DNA of 64,000 bases from Melampsora larici-populina 98AG31. Lineage: Eukaryota; Basidiomycota; Pucciniomycetes; Pucciniales; Melampsoraceae. The stretch covers positions 306,517 through 370,516 of the forward strand of contig NW_006768829.1 of the NCBI RefSeq assembly GCF_000204055.1, read 5' to 3'. Made by a program: the position numbers and the translations under genes. Numbering within the stretch: position 1 is the first letter of the stretch; each line of letters opens with the position of its first letter. Under the pieces are notes generated by a model. That model was not told the origin of the DNA, did no database searches, and worked only from the letters and a program-made list of their open reading frames with translations. Below are positions 1 to 11,946 of this stretch, one piece after another.

Positions 1-138
1 CCTGAGATTGCTTCCGCCGGGCCTGCTGCAATCATGAACAATAAAAGTCTGATGCAGACTTGGTACGAGGATATTTTAGCCCGACGTTACACCGTTGTAA
101 TTGTACCGGAGAGCAATGCATGAAAGAACAAATACAAT

Positions 139-470
139 CTAGTCAACATCACTAGGAGTGTTCAAAGCTGAAAACTTCATATTTTGAAAGAGATTTTGAA
201 GCAAAAGATTTTGAACCGTGATTCTTGTACAGAAAAACTGTGATTCTTGTCCAGATATGTATGGGTGTATCTTGAGCTTTGGAGTTTGCTCAGGTTTGCT
301 CCACTTCAAAATCATAGGGGGGCACATCCATACTCAGTGATACTCCCTTCTGATCATATCTGTACGAGAATCAATGTTCATCTGTACAAAAATCACAGTT
401 CAAAATTCTCGCTTCAAAATCTCTTTCAAAATGTCAAGTTTTCAGCTTTGAACACTCCTACTCACAACTA
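139..470. mobile_element. Short inverted-repeat (MITE-like) element
   Basis: Bases 154-193 and 421-460 are near-perfect inverted copies: about 40 bp sharing TAGGAGTGTTCAAAGC and AAAGAG. Weaker complementarity continues inward (GATTCTTGTAC near 220 against GTACGAGAATC near 362). Outer ends carry CTAG at 139-142 and 466-469. There is no coding sequence of substance. No clear target duplication is visible, so the family and exact ends are unassigned. Confidence 0.55.
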
Positions 471-1329
471 GTACTTCCTGATGTAATCAAATTTGGATGC
501 ATTCCTCGGACCATGCTTTCAAAATTAAGCTTAGCATCACTTCCCTTTGGATTTATGAAATTGATCTATTTCAGGAAGGTCATCAGATTTTGTGGATGGT
601 TCAGTTGTCTTGGATCGGGCATTATTTACGCCAAAACGAAATGAAAATAGAAGGCATCATGCTTTAATCATTATATATATATAACTCCAATTAGTACTTC
701 TCATCTTCGATCATGGGAGTTGATACTTTTCTTTCACTCTTTTTTCAGTCAAAAATTCAATAAATGAGTCAACATCTCAATCTTCAATGTTCCCAAAAAA
801 GCGTTTATAATTTTTTCAATCAAATCGTAACCAAAGATGAAAGGATTTAAACTAACAAAATTGGTTCAGTGAGGAAACATACAATCCACAAACTACCTTT
901 ATGTAGTTAATATATTCAGGACTCTAACAATACCACTCCTGACCGCATGCATGTCAGGATCATAGCTTCTTGCTTATAATAACACGCTTCGAGGCCTCAG
1001 TGTGCTTGGTTCCACGTTGAAGCTTTCAGTACTGTCTTTGTTGTTGCACGAGCTGCTTCAAAACACATCAAATTTTCATCCTTACATCTCTTCCATTGAC
1101 TTTCTTTGTTCTACTCAGAGTTTAGTCATCACACTAGTTCTTTGCCCGAAAACTAATCCTAACTCATCGAATTTGTTTCTCTAAAATTTTACTATCTGCC
1201 TAGTTTTAAATTTCACAGTACGTTGGGTTCTTGGAGACCCCTTTGATCATAATCAGTTCTTCCAATCCCCTTAATTAGCACGTATTATCTTTTGATGACA
1301 TGTATATCTCAAGATTCCGTGTTGTATTG
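471..1329. other. Non-coding AT-rich stretch
   Basis: No reading frame with coding character, RNA gene or clear repeat was seen. It separates the element at 139-470 from the hairpin duplication at 1330. Confidence 0.4.
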
Positions 1330-1515
1330 TGCGACAGGTTCACAGAACAGATACTTAGGTTTCAATATCACAATTTGAGACCTAAGTATCGGTACTGCAA
1401 GCCGCACAACCAACCCTATCATGGTACCGTGTGGTACTGACAGGTCCACAAAACCGATACTTAGGTTTCAATATCACAAATTGAGACCTAAGTATTGGAA
1501 CTGCAAGCCGCCCGA
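1330..1515. repeat. Tandem duplication (about 105 bp) carrying twin hairpins
   Basis: Two copies about 105 bp apart share an ACAGGTYCACA...ACTGCAAGCCGC frame. Each contains an inverted repeat: GATACTTAGGT at 1350-1360 pairs with ACCTAAGTATC at 1380-1390, and the second copy lies at 1456-1495. No reading frame crosses it. Confidence 0.7.
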
Positions 1516-1654
1516 CCTACCACTTGGACAACCAACCACACCCGCGCACAAACATTTACCACACCACAGATCACCACCGATTCCCGTCTTTCGTGGCTGA
1601 GGATAACATCAGCCCAACACCTTTCCTCCTCGATCTCCACACTCGCCACCAGTC

Positions 1655-2411
1655 ATGTCTCCAAGGAAAGTATGGTACGTGGATTGTTATCCTCCACTTT
1701 TCATCCAACGCGTGCCTGCTTCAGGATCCCTTGCTCCTAGCCGGATCTTTGAGCTTGACCCGTATGCTTTCAAGGACACCCGGATGTGTCTCTGATAGCA
1801 TGAAGCAGGTTACGCTTGGGTTTGTAAGCTGAAACTGACAAATCGTCATCTTCACTTCATGCAAGTTTTCTGATTCGCAAACAATCATCAATACTGGAAC
1901 CAAGTGGGCAAATTCTTCCTTCGCAAGTCAAACAGCTCAACTGAATCGGATCCGCGCTCAAGAAATCAACATCCGAGCTCGAAATGCACGCATCCGAAAG
2001 CCAGTGGACCAGCACCTGAAGATGCGTCTCAAAGATCATGCCGAGCCGATTGACATCCAGGCCTACGATAATTTCTTTCCTACAACCTGCAAACAACCAG
2101 TACGTCCCCTTTCGAGATCTCTCGTAATCACTGCCCTTTTCCACGATCTTGGTCTGAAGCCTCCAAACTTTGCAGGTTCGTCACGGTATGTCACATCACA
2201 CTCGAATCGGTTCCCTTTGGCAATGCCAACACAACTCTCAAATCTTTCAACAAACAATGTGATGACGCCAAGTAAGTACATGCCCTTGCCAACTGAACGG
2301 TCCCACTCGTTTTCTTACTCTTTCTCTTCAGTTCATCAACGAAGATATGTATCTGTATCCACAAGCATGAAGGGTTTCACAACCAAGCGGCTTGCAATTC
2401 ATGTCTTCTAG
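1655..2411 (+). pseudogene. Possible decayed coding remnant
   Basis: The composition is richer in C and G than its surroundings. Short frames look protein-like: from the ATG at 1655 a 46-codon frame contains VDCYPPLFIQRVP and ends at TGA near 1795; another frame around 1900-2100 contains RIRAQEINIRARNARIRKPV and LKMRLKDHAEPIDIQ. The frames do not join through convincing splice sites. I do not recognise the family. An old transposon gene or a degraded host gene are both possible. Confidence 0.25.
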
Positions 2412-2479
2412 AATTAGAGACAAAGAAACTCAAGGTATTATTTGTTAGATTGACATCCATATTCTAGAAGACATGAATT
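2397..2479. repeat. Perfect 19-bp inverted repeat
   Basis: AATTCATGTCTTCTAGAAT at 2397-2415 is exactly complementary to 2461-2479, with a 45-nt spacer. Confidence 0.8.
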
Positions 2480-2495
2480 GGTTTTCTTCATAGAT

Positions 2496-2613
2496 ATCAT
2501 ACCGTTAAGTTCAATGAAAGATGCCTATGCATCTTTCAGCGTGAAGAATAACTGGATCATACCGTTAAGCTCAATGAAAGATGTCTATGCATCTTTCAGC
2601 GTGAAGAATAACG
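2496..2613. repeat. 60-bp tandem duplication
   Basis: Two 60-bp units start at about 2496 and 2555. Each has ATCATACCGTTAAG, then CAATGAAAGATG and TTTCAGCGTGAAGAATAAC, with very few differences. No coding role is visible. Confidence 0.8.
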
Positions 2614-2919
2614 TGATAAAGGCAAAAATAAATATGTGAATATTTTTGTCTTTTGCAGCATTTTGTTCTTACGCACCGCTCATGCCATCCGTGCCGATTC
2701 ACATTGACTTCTTGTGCTTGTGTTCGCACTATTCATATCTCAAAACACATTCTTCAAAACTTTATTATAAAACTCACATCTATCACTCCTTATTTCTGCT
2801 TCAGGTATTTGGTTAGCATTAAGTTTGACTTGGAACGAACTTCAAACAATCAACCTCAAAAAATCAATTTCCTCTTTCATTCGACTTGGTTTGAATCAAG
2901 ATCTAGTGGTTAAATCACA

Positions 2920-3437
2920 ACATTGTGATTGGTTTTTCTTATGCCGGTGGAATCCAATCGCACCCGTTGTACAAATGAATTTGTAAGTGATTTGTACTGC
3001 TTCAAATATTGATGAATCAAACAGTCACTAATTGGCTCCCTATTCATCCTCTACATTTATCGCGCGCGCCATCCACAACATTGTGATTGGTTTTTCTCCT
3101 GCTGGTGGAATCGTACCCGTCGTGCATATCAATTTGTACGACAGGTACGTACTGATTCAAATATTGATGAATCATACAGTCACTATTCGACTCCCTATTA
3201 CCCTCTATATTTATCGCGCAGGCCATGTTTTGAACCTCTAGTAGCAGTTGTCTCAATTTTTAGATTTAGTAGTTGAAGAATCGCAAGGTCATGATTGGAC
3301 ATTCTTCTGCTGGTGGAATCCCACTTGTTGTACCAATTAAAATTTTGGAAAGTTATTTGTTGTGTATCAAATATTGACAAAACCAACTAGTCACTATTCA
3401 ACTCCCTATAGATTGTCTAGATTTATAGCGCGCCCCA
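2920..3437. repeat. Three imperfect copies of a ~150-bp unit
   Basis: Units at about 2920-3070, 3071-3230 and 3282-3437 share, in order, the motifs ATTGTGATTGG (third copy: TCATGATTGG), GGTGGAATC, TCAAATATTGA, CAGTCACTA and TTTATCGCGC (third: TTTATAGCGC). The third is the most diverged and is set off by a spacer of about 50 bp. No coding frame is conserved between copies. Confidence 0.7.
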
Positions 3438-4030
3438 TGTTATGATATAGTAGCATTAGCAGCCGGCGATTACTTGATTATCCTGAACATGGGTGTTAGA
3501 CCATGCTCAGAACAGTGGTTTTCTGCTGTCGTTGCTTTTTTTTCGCCTGGTCATCATCCTTGGTCTCATTTTCATGTTTCATGATGTTAATGTTAAGTTA
3601 AAAGTTGTTGAATAGACGCAATGAAGCCATTCAGAACAACTACATCCAGCCATCTCAATAACAAAATTGACCTTCATTGAGTATCACATACTGAAAATTT
3701 GGTCCATGTAATAGTGATGAGTCTCTTAGAAAATAACTACGTTCATTTATGAAATAGGAAGGAATACTTAGAATTTTGACAATGAAGAGAAATTGTCTTA
3801 TACTTACAATTTGAAACATGAAACACTTGAAGTGATGGAAATGATGTTGTTAATTTCAAAGTTGTAAGATAATGACACAGAGAAACTCCTCTAAAGATTT
3901 GCTTTATATTGATTGCAGTGACGCTGGACAAAGACATAACTCGAGCCCTGAAATGGTAGATAAATGTGATTATCAACCACAAGTTTGTTGACACATAGTT
4001 TGATTTAGTAATCAATCACTTACAAGGATG

Positions 4031-4067
4031 CCTATTGCCTGTAATACCTGATATTACAGGCAATAGG
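4031..4067. repeat. Perfect 15-bp hairpin, 7-nt loop
   Basis: CCTATTGCCTGTAAT at 4031-4045 is exactly complementary to ATTACAGGCAATAGG at 4053-4067. It is not followed by a T-run and no gene ends here. Confidence 0.85.
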
Positions 4068-4870
4068 GGTCTTTGCTGCATGACTCCATTTGGGGCATTA
4101 CCAAGAGTATAAGTAGTTTGGAACTAGCAATATTGCCATATTGCATTGATGTTGTCACAGTTGTTGCAATATTTTTCTACCTAAACTTGGAAATTACATC
4201 CAGGTGTAGTAATGAATGACCAAACTCATGTTACTTGAATCATTTTCACCAACATGATTGTGATTATATTATGAACCACAACTGCATACCACAACTTCAT
4301 TGCAGTGTGCTGCAGGCAGAACTGGGTCATTTATCACCAACACCAATAGATGACTTGGGTTGTACCTTCAACGTTGAATATGTGTGACATTAACATTAAT
4401 GTTCATGCAGGTGTTGCAATGCGGGACAAAAAATTCATTGCTGGATCAACTTGCACATGTGTAGTTGCAAGTGTTCAGTGTTCTCATTGAAGACTGTGTT
4501 GTACCTAATTCCTTGAATGCAACGGTAATGAGCATGAATGTTCACCTGCAAGAGGGGTGAAGGCTGGACAAAAATGTGATCTCTTGACAAACTTGCACAA
4601 CCGCAGTTCATAAGTGTGTGTGTGATTCATCTGGGTCCTGCTATTAAAGCAATGGAAGTTTGTAGGACTGTCAATACTCCTACAATTGATGAATGCAGCT
4701 TTATCAGATTCATAGCAGTGCACGTGATATGATCTTGCAATTCGAGATCATGCTGGGAAGTTGTTCCACTAATAAATATGAAGTGCACCAAACTCATCTT
4801 ATTACCGTGGACAAGTTGTGAAGGCCTACTGAGAACCTTGATTTAGAGTTAGGTAGAATTCTTCAATCAA

Positions 4871-4912
4871 TGTCATTGTAAGATTCAACCGCCGGTGAAT
4901 CTTACAATGACA
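4871..4912. repeat. Perfect 17-bp hairpin, 8-nt GC-rich loop
   Basis: TGTCATTGTAAGATTCA at 4871-4887 is exactly complementary to 4896-4912; the loop is ACCGCCGG. The tight palindrome suggests the core of an old foldback element. Confidence 0.85.
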
Positions 4913-5030
4913 TTTGTTCAACCTAAATAAATAATATCTCTTAGTCTTCAAGACCAAATGTAAAGGATGTAAATATATTGAAAAAAGATGAAGTTTTGTG
5001 CAGACTTGGAAATCATAAGACAAAATACAA

Positions 5031-5108
5031 TTATAGGATCAGATTTGTTAGTTTAAAGAGGAAAGAATTTGATTATAGGATCAGATTTGTCAGATTAAAG
5101 AGGAAAGA
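5031..5108. repeat. 42-bp tandem duplication
   Basis: Units at 5031-5066 and 5073-5108 share TTATAGGATCAGATTTGT and TTAAAGAGGAAAGA with two base differences. Confidence 0.8.
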
Positions 5109-6112
5109 TGGTACCTTGGGGGATTTTGGAGACTCACAAAAGGAGAGAGAATGTTGTAATTCTCTCTCTATGGATTCTGACCGGATTGGTCCCTGATGTG
5201 GCTGTGCAAGTATCATCAGACATCAGACAAGATTTGATGAGAGAATGAATATGTTCTGCGGGAGAAAATGAAAGCATCAGTCAGACGTAGCTTAGAGGAA
5301 TCCTTCATAAAATTAGGGGTTTTCCCCCGGTGGGAAGTTTAGTAGTAATCTAATAAGTTCTTGTCCTTGACGTGAGACCATTGAAATCCTCTTTCAAAAC
5401 TTCCAAGATGACACAAGGTGGGCAAGCAACCAACCCAATTTTGAGTACTTGATCACTAGAAAGATATGAGAGGGAAAGATTGTAATTTGAATGGAAACAC
5501 AAAAAGAAACTGGAAAGCCAGGAGTGTTCATTGGTACTATCACTTCTCATGAACACTTTGTTTATCATTGGTACCCTTGCTGTCAAAACATGTGATAAGG
5601 TAGTGAGAGGTACCAATCTCCATCTTTCAATTGCTTAATATGTCAATGTTTGACTAGTATTCTTCAAAGGTATTCTTCAAACACCAATCAAATCAAAGTC
5701 AACATATTTAGAATGTGTTAGTTTAACCAATGTATGCGCTCAATATATAGCAATTTATAGAAATGTTCTTATAGGAACACTATGAGAAAAAGAAAGATAT
5801 GTAACTTGAAGTGTAATCAGCCAATTTGAGTTATTGCATCATAACTCAATCCCAACGCAAGGCCACTTTGTGCCCATCTCATTTCAAGCAGTTCAAATCC
5901 GGGGAATTTGTGGTGGATTTGTGACACATCTTATAGTTAGTTTAACTATGCTCATCTTCACAACAAACAGCTCCACAAATGAATTTCAATAATCATTGCG
6001 CTCTATAAAGGCTCTAAGTGACTACACATGACCAATCACTATATTGAAGTTTGAAACACTTTATTACTTTTCACTGTCCAGAATTGATGGGTTTAATAGA
6101 CAATTTCAAATA

Positions 6113-9100
6113 TTATAACATTTCACCGTTCATGTCATACAAGTTTTCATAATGCAGGTCTTCTGCTTGCTCATAATCGTCAGGCTCCTCAGCTTGTATT
6201 ATTGGCTTTCCGGCCAAAGCTTTCCACTCTTGATCAGCCCAAGCAGTCACCCTTCCAAATTCCTCTTTCAATGTCACATCCTGGTCAGTCTGACCTTCGA
6301 TATATGTGGCAGTTTCTTGAATCTGCTGTGGAAGGTCTCGCCCCCATTCTTTCCATAGCTTGCAAGCCTGTCTCTTCACAATGTTATAGAGCGACTTCAA
6401 CCTATTACGAACTACCCCAACCGCTGGTAGGAATTTGTTGTCAGTCAGGTGATACGTCGGTCATTTAGATTATCGCCAGCTCACCCTCGTTCACCTTACG
6501 TCCCAGGGCCACGACACGTGCCCAGTACATGTTTGACCAAGCGGTCATCTGCCGTGCTTCCCGACCAATACGCCGTAGCTCTTCTCCGGCGCTGCGTCGC
6601 GAAAGGAAGTTCTCAATCCCCAGACGAGTGATATCGGCTTCAACTCCTACTGCAGGTTCGACTTTGCCTCGACTCCAGAATGGATCATCCATTGTCATTG
6701 CCATGACATCTCCTAGTTCCGGCAAAGCGGGTTGCACAGCGTCTGGAAAATCTAGTGCATATTTCTCGACCTTTCTCAAGTACGTACTGTACTTGACACG
6801 TACATTCTTAGTCTTATCGCCCAGGTGCTTGGCCAGGTACTGTTGCAGCCGGGCGCCTAAAAACAACCCAACAGCGTAAACGGTAAGGCCTTTCGCGCCC
6901 TAATGATAACATGAAGTGAGTTCTTACCGCTCTGACGATGACGACGTAGCCTTGCTTCAACGAGGCCAACTTTGGCTTCGTACAGATACTCCCGGGCCAG
7001 TGAGAGGGTCAGCAGCGCATTGGTCTGATTCTCTGTTTGCCTTGTCGACAGGCAAGGTGAAAGCGAGTCAATCAACAACTATAAAATAAATACATAAAAA
7101 TAACTCACGTGTTGCGCCGGCGAGGTCTGAAAACTCGGCACCGCCAAGTGCCGTTGCCATGGCTTCTATCTGCTCTTCAATGTTAGCCACTGTGTCAGGT
7201 AGCGACATAAGCTGGACATTGTCCGCTTGTGTTCGTGCTCTTCTACGCTTCACTTGGATCGCCTTGAGGCGATCACTGGTTTGACATAAAATAAAGATAA
7301 ATATCCGTCCATTATAACAACATATTGCACACTCACCGAGCCTGAATTAGTTCCTCTTCTAAACCCAGCATAACCTTGAGGCGCTCCCTTTTTTCGTTCT
7401 GAGTCTCAGTCATCACATCCAGCTGGCGTGTTCTTTGCTCGTTCCACTTATTCTCAAAGAATGAATGGTTGTGAGCACGATTGACTGCCGCTATTTCATT
7501 CAGGACTTGCTCCGCTTCGGCCAGTCGTTTGATCGCCTCCTGCCTCTTTCGATTCATGTGTACCACTGGAAAGAGTGCATATGATGTCAACATTTGAAAA
7601 AACGGTCAATCATACCAATGTGTGTAACCCACCAGCTGAGTGCCGCAGGTGGGTACGGTGGTGAGATGCCCGCATATCAATCAAATCAACCCTGTGTTGT
7701 TTTGTCGAATACCTCTCAGCGCTAACGAGCGGATCCAAAGATGACCAGACCCTCTCTGAGCCTTCCCCATCCGAAAGGCCCCAGCCACGATTCAACCGGG
7801 GATTCCACTTCAGTTGACATGACCAACGATGCACATAGGCATGAAAAACACTGGTGCCAAATCGGATTCGCCCTGCTTGTCGCTCTGCTTCGAACACTCC
7901 GCGCTGGCCATGAGCGGTAAATGTCAGTCACTGCGATGTTAAATTGAATGTGAAACTTACCTTTTCAATTCCTGTTTCCATTGTACATCCTATATCATAT
8001 AGGAAGCCAACCTTCTGTTCCTCGGTCAAGCCCAGAAACCATTCAATCAAGGCGTAGCTGTAGTGCAGCCTGTGGTTGAAATTGAAAACCAAAAAAACAG
8101 TCAGGCATGAAGGAATGCAGATTGTAGACAAAAAACTTACTTCTCGCCACTCTGGACAATATTTGCAAATTGCAATGGGTGGTCATGGCGGCACACCAAG
8201 ACCATTAGACCGGTTTCGTCGCAACCACCCCAGTGTGTCTTGCCTCGTTGGTCATTTGCAGCCGTGTGTTGATTGGTACAAGCGTCCTAGCAGTCAACAG
8301 ATAGATCAGGACGTCTGCTAACAATTTAATGGGATACAGGAGATCAACTTACGATAGCAATATCATCCTCAGCAATACCAGCAAGCCGTTGCTCCATGCG
8401 AGTGACTTGGGCATCCGGCAGAAAGGCGTTTGGCATGACGGTGGTGGTCCTAGCGGCTTTTTGGCCAGCCACAAGATGGCGCCAATGTTGAAAGTTGCCA
8501 TCGAGGCACACAATCAAGTCGGGCTCGCCTTCTATAAGGCTTTGGACTGGAGGTCCAAAGCATCGAGGGCAATTTTCCGCCAGCTTTTCACGTGATGAGA
8601 GGGCAAGTTCGATATCCAAAGCCCTGTCGGTTGCCGTTAGCAGTTTTCGATAGGCGTCAATCACGAAACGGAAGGGGGTATGCCAACGACGAGGCTGACA
8701 TCAAACCAAGCCAAACATATCATTAAACATATCATTAGTTCTTCCTTTTGTAATTAGAATGGTAAACAAAGCATAGACAAGCGGATTGACATACCTGCTC
8801 GTTTTTAGTCAGTATCAATGGATTGAAGGCGTCAAGGTATTCGTCCAGTCCTCGAGTCCAAGGTTCGACACGGCTGGTGCAAAATTTCCACGTCACATGG
8901 AAGAATCGTAGCAGCCGGATGGAGAAAGCGGTTTCGGGGTACATCGGAGAACCACCAATGTACCCCATGTATATGAGCCGAGTTTGATCGTTCTTTTGGC
9001 ATCCGCAGAAACTAACCTTGGCCCTCTAACGATCTGATGGATTGTATAGGTCAGGTTAGTCAAAACTTCAAACGATAAATATTGACAATAGACAGCTTAC

Positions 9101-9554
9101 ATAGCAGATCGACAAGGTCAATTGCCCTAACTCGAAACCGTGAAGGCGGGCAATGACAGCGGGGCTTGAGGTCCAGATCCCACTTGGTTGGATCGCCCCA
9201 CTCAGATGTCATAGAATGACATTCTATGTATGCATAGAACATCTCCTGCATCGCTCGAGCCAAAATCTTGGCCCTTTCCTCTCGTTCGTCTTCAAGCTTA
9301 AGCCGCTGGATGTCATCTATAAAATCTGGTATTAAGTCGTGTGCTTCAGGCTCAATATCCATATTAAATTGCGGTTCAACGTAGTTATCCGGAGGCACGA
9401 TTGGTGTTCCTAACGGGACCGGAGCAGCCTTTAGCGCCGCTGCGGCTGCAGCCATACGAGCAAAATGTTTTCTTTGAGCTTCGGACTTGGGCGGCTTTGT
9501 CCAGTAAGGCTTTGCCGCGTTGAAGGCTTGGTTTACACCTTGGAAACGAGGCAT
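6113..9554 (-). CDS. KDZ-superfamily transposase with CxC1-like cysteine cluster (copy 1)
   Basis: A DDE-type transposase of the Kyakuja-Dileera-Zisupton (KDZ) group. Eleven exons are readable on the minus strand: 9554-9101, about 9025-8795, 8694-8353, 8286-8141, 8069-7961, 7903-7633, 7565-7337, 7275-7109, 7032-6928, 6856-6485 and 6423-6113. Exon 1 ends in a CHC pair and exon 2 carries CGC, the CxC1-like zinc cluster. Core motifs follow in order: CPRCFGPP and LDGNFQ (exon 3), GGCDETGLMVLVCRHD (exon 4), YDIGC (exon 5), FGTSVFHAYVHRWSCQL and GLSDGEGSERVWS (exon 6). The C-terminal third is coiled coil. Five exons (146, 271, 229, 167, 105 nt) match copy 2 at 39139 exactly in length. Oddities: no acceptor for exon 2 keeps frame while avoiding a TAG at 9028-9026, and exon 11 uses a weak acceptor. 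The copy may be slightly damaged or use an unusual site. Confidence 0.85.
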
Positions 9555-9751
9555 GGTCAGAAAGGTGTGATGGGTTGAGAAGGGAATGTTCTGAAAAAAT
9601 TGGGACCCAACTAATGAGCCAGCTGCAGTACAAACAGTTTAAAAAGAAACAGGGACGTACCTCCTTGGGTGCTAAGTTGAGAGAGTTGAAGGGATGAGAG
9701 ATGATGAGATTGATGTGTCGAAAGTCGATGTGAGATCAAAGGTTTAGTTGT

Positions 9752-9785
9752 TGTGCTGATGTGCTAATGTGCTATTGTGCTAATT
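9752..9785. repeat. Short tandem repeat, unit TGTGCTRAT
   Basis: About four 8-9 bp units (TGTGCTGA, TGTGCTAA, TGTGCTAT, TGTGCTAA) lie about 200 bp upstream of the KDZ copy 1 start codon. This could be a simple repeat in the promoter or 5' end of the element. Confidence 0.6.
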
Positions 9786-10523
9786 CCAGTCGAATTGCAA
9801 GAGGTCAGTCACCAGGTGAAATCGAGTGGTATTGAGCAGACAATGTTGAGTGATCACAAGGGCATGGGTAGTTGGTTGAAGTAGGCCACTGTCTCGAAGA
9901 TGTCGGACGGTTGTAAGAAAGGAAGCTGCTGACAAGTGACTTGGACAGGTAGTTAATCCTTTTGAGGGAGAGGATGTGGTTGAGAGTTGATTGTGAGAGT
10001 ATATTGTGGTGAGCTGATCGATTGTTGATTGACAAACCAATGAAGGGAAGAGGTATTTGTGCCGGTACGTTGTTTGAGAACAGTTTGGACTGTATTTGTA
10101 AAAGAGAGTACATACCTGTACCATGTGACAGCGCAGGTGTTGAGATTTCACCGGTCATGTTGATCTGTATATGTCACAGATCAGTATGGAGTATGTATTG
10201 TATCAAATGTATTGATACTCGATACAATACGATAAATTTAATAAGGAAGCCAAGTTTGGAAATTGCTACGTTGAACTGACAAAGGAATTTAAAAGTTAGA
10301 AGATTATGATGAATTGAAAAACCTCGTGAGGAGGACCAAGGTAGGATGAGCTGTGAACCTTTTGTTTGGAGAGATTTCAACATGTGTGTTTTTTCTTCCA
10401 GTGTGTATTATTCTATTTAAGGCTGTCAGGAAGCTTACACGGGTTAATCCAAAAATCGGCCACTGGGTGGTAATATGAGAGGCTCTTATACGACTCACAT
10501 ATGCAACATGATGAATTGCCATT

Positions 10524-11072
10524 CTATTCAGAATCAGAATTTACACAAAGTTCCACTCGGGCACGGCGGCCATACAACAACGGTTTTTCTACAGAAAGGA
10601 TAGGTATTATGAAATCTTTGAACATACTGAACTGGGGTAGGTACTTGTGGAACCACTCCTGTGCCACTGGAAGTGCAAGCTTGTGCCACTCGCGCCAAGG
10701 CTCAGGAATTGGAGGTGGGGTGGTTATAGTAAGTGAAAGAAAATGAACACGTTTCTTATCGAAAAAAAGAAAGATAGGTGGATTGTTGGTAAGGGAGCAA
10801 TCCAAAGGTAAAGCAGAAAAATTAGTGTCTTCACCGTAGACACAAAATGGTCTTTTGTAAGCTGTGGCAATGATATACAGCATTTGAGCAGAATCAAGCC
10901 AAAGTGATGGGGTGTCTAGCACCTCTTCTCTTTGAGTTTGAATGAAATTTATGTGGTCGGATACATTTCCATCGCCTCTCTTCCGTTGTTCAAAATGTCT
11001 GTTGTAGAACTCGGATTTTGATTGAAGTTCAAAGGTGACTTCTTTGCGAACCAATTTGATTATGAATAACAT
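10524..11072 (-). pseudogene. OTU-like cysteine-protease C-terminal region, probably 5'-truncated
   Basis: A 182-codon open frame beginning with ATG. Its layout matches the second half of OTU-like proteins common near fungal and plant transposons: a tryptophan block (LWLDSAQMLYIIATAYKRP), a CVYGEDT strand, a NNPPIFLFF strand and a histidine in KKRVHFLSL where the catalytic His usually sits, then WREWHKLA and AQEWFHKYLPQF. The family's N-terminal DGNC-type catalytic cysteine motif is not seen here, nor in the roughly 150 bp read upstream, where the frame closes with TGA. It is therefore best read as a truncated or remnant gene. It lies on the same strand as the KDZ gene, about 1 kb upstream of it, and could be cargo of the same element. 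The family call is moderate; the truncation is likely. Confidence 0.45.
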
Positions 11073-11532
11073 CGTTTCTGTTGTGTTCTTGTGATCTCAT
11101 GACGTATTTGATGACCCCTTTTCTAGGAGCATCTTTTTCCAGATTCAGAAGAATATTCTTCCCATTCAGGAATAGGACATTAGATCAAGATCATTTCTTC
11201 TTGATTACGGCCAGTTTGGTTGGTCTTTCCTGGAATAATCTGGTGTATAGATTGAAAGGTAAGAACATCTGTCTTCAGTCCGGAACCTCTGATATTGAGG
11301 ACAAGCCTTTGAAATATCTACAGGTCCCTAATTTGTGCCTTTGTGAAGTGATGGAATCTTCTTATCAAGTCTTCCGTGCAGAGCTACGTAAATCTGAGAA
11401 CCGTTATTTACAAAAAGTTTGGCAAATGTCATGGGGAAGACAAAGGTGCTTAAAACTTGTCGTAATCCTGACTAGCAGGAGGAAGGTCCTACCTTAAGCA
11501 CTTCAAAAAGAAAAGAAAGCCAGATTGTTGGC
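11073..11532. other. Intergenic region upstream of the 11.6 kb gene
   Basis: An open plus-strand frame of 138 codons (11081-11497) has no recognisable motif and no promoter or splice support. The stretch otherwise separates the truncated OTU-like frame from a TATA box. Confidence 0.3.
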
Positions 11533-11540
11533 TATAAAAG
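11533..11540 (+). promoter_or_regulatory. TATA box (TATAAAAG)
   Basis: A consensus TATAAAAG lies about 90 bp upstream of the ATG at 11632. The paralogous gene at 21918 has the identical octamer upstream. Confidence 0.55.
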
Positions 11541-11631
11541 TGAAGATGTAAAGACAAAAATTGTTCTATCCAAGCTTGCTCATAAATCATACCCAGCAAA
11601 AGCCTGAAATCATTAAATAGTCTTTTCCAGA

Positions 11632-11946
11632 ATGGCTGATCTGGCAAATCTTTCTCATCGCGGTCTTGACATACCTGATGATCAGCTTCCTATCAAGCTT
11701 GGTCAAGTTGTTCTACCTCCAAACCTACATAAGTTTCTCCGCATCAAAGATGATGAAATTGTCCTTGTGACTCCTGCCGAATTCTTTCAAATCATTACTA
11801 GTTTTCACCCATCCACTGATATTACTGGGAATCTTTCCAACCCTCAAGCCTTATTTAAAATGTTCGAATTCCTTGTTCTTCCTTGGATTCTTGCCTATGA
11901 ATCAATGGACTATGAGACAAACACCATGAAGTTCTCTACGGACTGA
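11632..11946 (+). CDS. Small unknown protein, LHKF family member 1
   Basis: A single-exon gene of 104 codons starting at ATG 11632 (context CAGAATGG) and ending TGA 11946. I do not recognise the family. It resembles the gene at 21918: both have a PP-x-LHKF block near residue 30, a region rich in aromatic and charged residues, then FLVLPWILA (here) against FVLPCILA (there), and both end with a short MKFST/IEFSS segment. Neither has a signal peptide or a clear membrane segment. Two related small genes, each with TATAAAAG about 90-130 bp upstream, support real expressed genes. The function is unknown; a transposon-linked or lineage-specific family is possible. Confidence 0.55.
   Translation: MADLANLSHRGLDIPDDQLPIKLGQVVLPPNLHKFLRIKDDEIVLVTPAEFFQIITSFHPSTDITGNLSNPQALFKMFEFLVLPWILAYESMDYETNTMKFSTD

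Larger units (their letters stand above)
3438..6112. other. Non-coding stretch with hairpins and a short tandem repeat
   Basis: No gene is supported here. Structured items are the hairpins at 4031-4067 and 4871-4912 and the tandem repeat at 5031-5108, listed separately. The rest is AT-rich sequence between the repeats and the 3' end of the first KDZ gene. An element edge may lie inside it, but no terminal inverted repeat was found. Confidence 0.4.

Noticed and set aside
5880..5905. GTTCAAATCC sequence resembling a tRNA B box
   Set aside because: No A box, anticodon stem or acceptor stem can be formed around it.
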